Shown here in pieces: positions 32,076 to 34,781 of a stretch of DNA of 34,781 nt (positions are counted from its first letter, which is position 1; every line of letters begins with the position of its first letter). The position numbers were made by a program, and so were the translations under genes. The DNA lies in the NCBI GenBank assembly GCA_014859835.1, contig JACZKW010000050.1, forward strand, positions 1-34,781, written 5' to 3'. Origin of the DNA: UBA9653 sp014859835. Its GTDB lineage: Archaea > Thermoplasmatota > Thermoplasmata > UBA10834. Below the pieces are notes generated by a model. It did no database searches. It saw only the letters and a list, made by a program, of their open reading frames with translations, and had not been told where the DNA came from.

Positions 32076-32240
32076 ATATATAATACTTGGTCGCTCGCAA
32101 TGGTCGCACTTGAGCATTGTAGACCAGTCAGAGATCGCATGTCTTGAGGGATTGGATCAGGTCTGAAGACCGCCATCATCCGACCCGGGTTTGGCCAGAC
32201 CGCGTTCTGGCTCGTTCGGTCACCAGAAGGAAACTAAGAA
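32076..32240 (+). ncRNA. Candidate small RNA locus behind a strong TATA box
   Basis: ATATATAATA at 32076-32085 is among the best TATA boxes in the window and points rightwards. The next 130 bases hold no ORF longer than 15 codons. The following gene (32326) has its own TATA box at 32244-32255, so this promoter is unexplained. The predicted transcript (from about 32106) contains a hairpin, GCCAGA-(6)-TCTGGC, around 32193-32210. I see no box C/D pair and no tRNA. An orphan or decayed promoter is equally possible; low confidence. Confidence 0.25.
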
Positions 32241-32325
32241 AGGTCTAAATAATAGAGGATATATGGCGCACCAGCGCGCTAACCATGGCCTCGGGTGGTG
32301 CCTGGGCCAGATGGGGTGAACACGG

Positions 32326-32496
32326 ATGGAAGAGCCCTTGTGCAACGTTGAGTTTCTGAAGAGCAACGCATCGTATGTTGCAAGAGTTCAGAGTGACCTT
32401 GGTGGAATGAGAGAGTACAGGAGCGCCAGCTTGGAGGAGATCCTTGAACAGGTGATCATAGACCTCCAAGAGGAATTCGAAGGCGCACGCCTGTAA
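32326..32496 (+). CDS. Small protein of 56 residues, unknown function
   Basis: A short ORF, easily missed. It begins MEEPLCNVEFLKSNASYVAR, then LGGMREYRSASLEEILEQVI and IDLQEEFEGARL. The second half is a predicted amphipathic helix rich in acidic residues. GGGGTGA lies 7 bases before the ATG, and a TATA element (TCTAAATAATAG, 32244-32255) is suitably placed, so it has all the signals of an expressed gene. No family recognised. The next gene, a stand-alone AsnC effector domain, is 141 bases downstream. Confidence 0.6.
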   Translation: MEEPLCNVEFLKSNASYVARVQSDLGGMREYRSASLEEILEQVIIDLQEEFEGARL

Positions 32497-32637
32497 CATC
32501 GGGCTCGTACCGACCCTTATCAAAGCAGTCCCTTCCGGGAATGCCTAGGATAAGGCTCTTGTTGACCCTAAGGGCGCCTGAGCTTGGATAACCGCACCAC
32601 GCGGATAGAGGCATCCTCGATTAGGGGGGGCGAAGAC

Positions 32638-32982
32638 ATGGAAGATAAGGACAAGAAGGAGTACGAGGAGATTATCTCGACGTACTATGGAGAGGAACAG
32701 GTAACGGCCCTGATCAGCTTCAAGATCGACACGAAGGGGTCCGACGAGGTCGCGGAGAAGATCGCGTCCTACGACCATATCGAGGATGTGTTCCTGGTCA
32801 CCGGGGACACGGATATCTTCGCGAAGGCAAGGTTCCCTAATTATGGAGCACTCAAGAAGTTCATAGTCGACGATGTCGCAGACATAAACGGTGTGAAGGA
32901 GACCAAGACTTTCATGGTCGTCACCACATTCAAGGAAAGAGGCAAGATCAAGGTCGAAGTTGAGGAAGAGCAGAAGGAATAG
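32638..32982 (+). CDS. Stand-alone Lrp/AsnC effector-binding (RAM) domain protein
   Basis: A 114-residue protein consisting of the ligand-binding beta-alpha-beta-beta-alpha-beta domain of Lrp/AsnC regulators: QVTALISFKIDTKGSDEVAE, YDHIEDVFLVTGDTDIFAKA and KETKTFMVVTTFKERG. There is no N-terminal helix-turn-helix, so it cannot bind DNA alone; such proteins may sense amino acids or pair with full-length Lrp members. I chose the ATG at 32638 (GGGGGGG about 7 bases upstream) over 32584, because upstream residues are not domain-like. The C-terminus is a charged tail, EVEEEQKE. The upstream 141 bases hold no other gene. Confidence 0.85.
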   Translation: MEDKDKKEYEEIISTYYGEEQVTALISFKIDTKGSDEVAEKIASYDHIEDVFLVTGDTDIFAKARFPNYGALKKFIVDDVADINGVKETKTFMVVTTFKERGKIKVEVEEEQKE

Positions 32983-33028
32983 TCTTCTCCGCCTTTCTCA
33001 TTAATAATCACTTTCGAAGGTGAGCGCT

Positions 33029-33283
33029 ATGGATATGGAAACAAAGCTAAGACAGATCATGGAGGTGTTGGACCAGCTGGCCGAGGACAACTCGGTCCCG
33101 AGGAACATCCGGCGCGGTGCGACACAAGCAAAGGAGAGACTGTCGCACAAAGAGGAGGCTTTGGACATCAGGAGCGCGAGCGCGATCATGATCCTCGACG
33201 AACTAGCCAATGACCCGAACATACCCCTCCACGGGCGGACGCTCATATGGAACATCATAAGCCAGCTCGAAAACGTGAAGTAG
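33029..33283 (+). CDS. UPF0147 family protein
   Basis: An 84-residue all-helical protein. IMEVLDQLAEDNSVPRNIRR, GATQAKERLSHKEEALDIRS, ASAIMILDELANDPNIPLHG and RTLIWNIISQLE match the archaeal UPF0147 family, whose function is unknown. I chose the ATG at 33029, with GGTGA 5 bases upstream; a GTG at 33020 overlaps that ribosome-binding site. The last 37 bases overlap the start of the Dph6 gene. Confidence 0.88.
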   Translation: MDMETKLRQIMEVLDQLAEDNSVPRNIRRGATQAKERLSHKEEALDIRSASAIMILDELANDPNIPLHGRTLIWNIISQLENVK

Positions 33284-33951
33284 AGACGCTGGTTCCTGAA
33301 ACACCATTCTTTTGTTCTTGGAGCGGAGGTAAGGACTCCGCACTCGCATTGTTCCATGCCATCGAGCTTGGAGCATCGCCCAGAAATCTTCTGACCATGC
33401 TGATCGAGACTGGTGATAGGTCACGAGGGCACGGATTGCCTGTCTCCGTGATTGATAGCCAAGCCAGAGCGATGGGGATCCCACTGATGACCAGGAATGC
33501 TTCCTGGGAGGGATACGAAGGGCAATTCAAAGATGCCCTGGACGAACTGAGAGAACTGGGGATGACCCATGGAGTCTTTGGTGACATAGACCTCGAAGGT
33601 CACAGGGAATGGGTCGAGAGGGTGACATCGGAGAGGGGGATGAAGGCAGCTCTTCCGCTCTGGAAGATGGGCAGAGGAGAGCTGCTGGCCGAGTTTTTCG
33701 CAGCGGGTTTCAAGGCCATGATCGTATCCGTCAAGGATGGCGTATTGGATAAGAGCTACCTCGGAAAGGAGCTGACACCGAGCGTCGTGAGTGAGATGGA
33801 AGCCATAGGAATAGATGCGGCAGGAGAGAACGGCGAGTATCACACGGTGGTGACGGACGGACCGATGTTCTCATACCCCATCGGATTGGATTCGAAGGAG
33901 ATCGTCTCGAGAGACGGCTACCATTTCCTGTCCGTTATCGAATCACAATAG
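33247..33951 (+). CDS. dph6: Diphthine-ammonia ligase Dph6 (PP-loop ATPase)
   Basis: Last enzyme of diphthamide synthesis on elongation factor 2; it amidates diphthine using ATP and ammonium. The PP-loop motif SGGKDS is at residues 26-31 (FFCSWSGGKDSALALFHA). Other family blocks are THGVFGDIDLEGHREWVE, LPLWKMGRGELLAEFFAAGF and IDAAGENGEYHTVVTDGP, the conserved GENGEYH segment. 234 residues is normal for archaea. The only reasonable start is the ATG at 33247, which lies inside UPF0147, so translation is probably coupled. Confidence 0.9.
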   Translation: MEHHKPARKREVETLVPETPFFCSWSGGKDSALALFHAIELGASPRNLLTMLIETGDRSRGHGLPVSVIDSQARAMGIPLMTRNASWEGYEGQFKDALDELRELGMTHGVFGDIDLEGHREWVERVTSERGMKAALPLWKMGRGELLAEFFAAGFKAMIVSVKDGVLDKSYLGKELTPSVVSEMEAIGIDAAGENGEYHTVVTDGPMFSYPIGLDSKEIVSRDGYHFLSVIESQ

Positions 33952-33972
33952 ACCGCCTTCCGCGCGGATATG

Positions 33973-33979
33973 TTTAAAT
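33973..33979 (+). promoter_or_regulatory. TATA box of the tRNA-Gly gene
   Basis: TTTAAAT sits about 30 bases before the mature tRNA 5' end, in a local A+T-rich patch after dph6. Spacing suits transcription starting a few bases upstream of the tRNA. Confidence 0.6.
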
Positions 33980-34005
33980 CAAAATGCCACATTCGTGCAA
34001 CACAA

Positions 34006-34077
34006 GCGGCTGTAGTCTAGTGGTTAGGACTGAAGCTTCCCAAGCTTCAAGCCCGGGTTCGAATCCCGGCAGCCGCA
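34006..34077 (+). tRNA. tRNA-Gly (anticodon CCC)
   Basis: The 72-base gene folds as a full cloverleaf. The acceptor stem is GCGGCTG (34006-34012) with CAGCCGC (34070-34076), and the discriminator is A34077. The anticodon stem is GAAGC/GCTTC around loop TTCCCAA, giving anticodon CCC at 34039-34041. The T-arm CCGGG-TTCGAAT-CCCGG is perfect. No CCA is encoded and no intron is present. A TTTTT run at 34123-34127 may end transcription. Confidence 0.95.
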
Positions 34078-34172
34078 CTCCTATGCATAGCCAGACAAAT
34101 ATTCCTCGTTTTCAATCAAAAGTTTTTCTGCAACGCGGGATTTCTCGGGGCCGAAAAGCTCGAGAATCTCCT

Positions 34173-34781
34173 TTATCGCAGTGTCTTCCCGTCTCCTGCA
34201 GTAGTGGCTCTCGGTGGTCCTGGTCGAGGAACTTTCATAAGGTCGTGGTATACGAAGCCAAGGAGCGTTTTTCCGTACTTCACGAAGCCCCAGAGACCGA
34301 ATACGAGTAGGATGATTGGCAACCCGAACTCGGAAGAGCGATCAATAACAACGAAGGGCATATCGAAGAAGTTGAGCATGAAGTGCAGGATAATGGCCGC
34401 GTATAGCCCGAACCTCATGAACAAGTATGCGAGGAAGAGACCCGTTACGGCAGCGGGGAAGAATTTCCAGAAGTCCCACCACTCGACGTGTGCCAGGCCG
34501 AAGATCAATGATGAAAATAGGGCTGCACCCGATTCAGGTATTCCAATCTCCATATTTCCGCCAAGAATGTACTTGATAGGACTGGCAACTCGTTCCCTTC
34601 GGAACAGGAAATCGATACACATTATGGGGACTCCGATAAGAAGTACGCGGGACTCGATTTCCTCCCATACTGAAGCGGTGGTGAAGATGCCGACCTGCAT
34701 CCATATCTCATCGCCGAAATCGGGTATGCTTGGCTCGTGTCCTACAACAAGCAACGCGAAGTAGAATGCATTGCTGAGAAA
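34173..34781 (-). CDS. CPBP-family intramembrane metalloprotease (5' end outside window)
   Basis: Membrane protein with the CAAX-protease/bacteriocin-processing motifs: EEIESRVLLIG (motif 1, EExxxR), SLIFGLAHVEWWDFWKFFP (motif 2 with the metal-binding His) and AAIILHFMLNFFDMP (motif 3, HxxxN/D). Four or more hydrophobic segments are visible. The frame stays open to the window edge (reading FLSNAFYFALLVVGHEP before the internal TTG at 34754), so the true start is beyond 34781. Substrates of archaeal CPBP proteins are mostly unknown. The cytoplasmic tail is proline- and arginine-rich (KVPRPGPPRATTAGDGK). Confidence 0.85.
   Translation of the reverse strand, partial: FLSNAFYFALLVVGHEPSIPDFGDEIWMQVGIFTTASVWEEIESRVLLIGVPIMCIDFLFRRERVASPIKYILGGNMEIGIPESGAALFSSLIFGLAHVEWWDFWKFFPAAVTGLFLAYLFMRFGLYAAIILHFMLNFFDMPFVVIDRSSEFGLPIILLVFGLWGFVKYGKTLLGFVYHDLMKVPRPGPPRATTAGDGKTLR

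Noticed and set aside
1..34781. CRISPR array
   Set aside because: No regularly spaced direct repeats and no cas genes were seen.

Overview
This window looks like a piece of a euryarchaeal chromosome, most likely from an uncultured member of the Thermoplasmatota. The evidence is archaeal gene content: primase large subunit, Cdc6/Orc1, SecE-Spt5-L11-L1-L10-L12, archaeal-type AsnRS, TrmJ, Dph6, M42 peptidase, UPF0147, DUF835 and a TBP-derived relic. Promoters are archaeal TATA boxes, several genes look leaderless, and the single tRNA does not encode its CCA. The phylum is inference; no 16S gene is present.

Layout: 1-3.4 kb holds the end of a radical SAM/HhH protein, priL, and a minus-strand cluster of a CDP-alcohol phosphatidyltransferase, a Fap7/AK6-like kinase and truA. 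A shared TATA box separates truA from a TrmJ-type tRNA methyltransferase, which ends at a hairpin terminator. At 4.3-5.8 kb a double ribbon-helix-helix regulator lies directly upstream of an ftsZ, an arrangement resembling haloarchaeal cdrS-ftsZ2. At 5.8-11 kb is an accessory zone: a broken IS6-like transposase, a frameshifted two-CW protein relic, two tandem alpha/alpha-toroid (terpenoid-cyclase-fold) paralogues of equal length, an APC permease, and a previously hidden decayed TATA-binding-protein fragment. TatD-like hydrolase, MFS-like transporter and acylphosphatase genes follow.

From 13.6 to 21.3 kb is a core information-processing block: two tandem ftsZ paralogues, secE, an spt5 with an unusual N-terminal Ig-like domain, and rpl11. 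An opposite-strand CoA-disulfide-reductase-like flavoprotein then splits this block from rpl1-rpl10-rpl12, which have their own promoter. Next come a small helical protein, cdc6 with a DUF835 gene, a gcvT-M42-M20 operon, AsnRS diverging from a GNAT acetyltransferase, and an IleRS whose two class I signature motifs are both altered. The last 2.8 kb holds a possible small-RNA locus, a 56-residue ORF, a stand-alone Lrp/AsnC effector domain, UPF0147-dph6, tRNA-Gly(CCC) and the end of a CPBP membrane protease.

The most notable items are the RHH-ftsZ operon alongside tandem ftsZ genes, the atypical IleRS, the Spt5 fusion, the toroid pair and the TBP relic. All calls come from reading the sequence; no database search was run.
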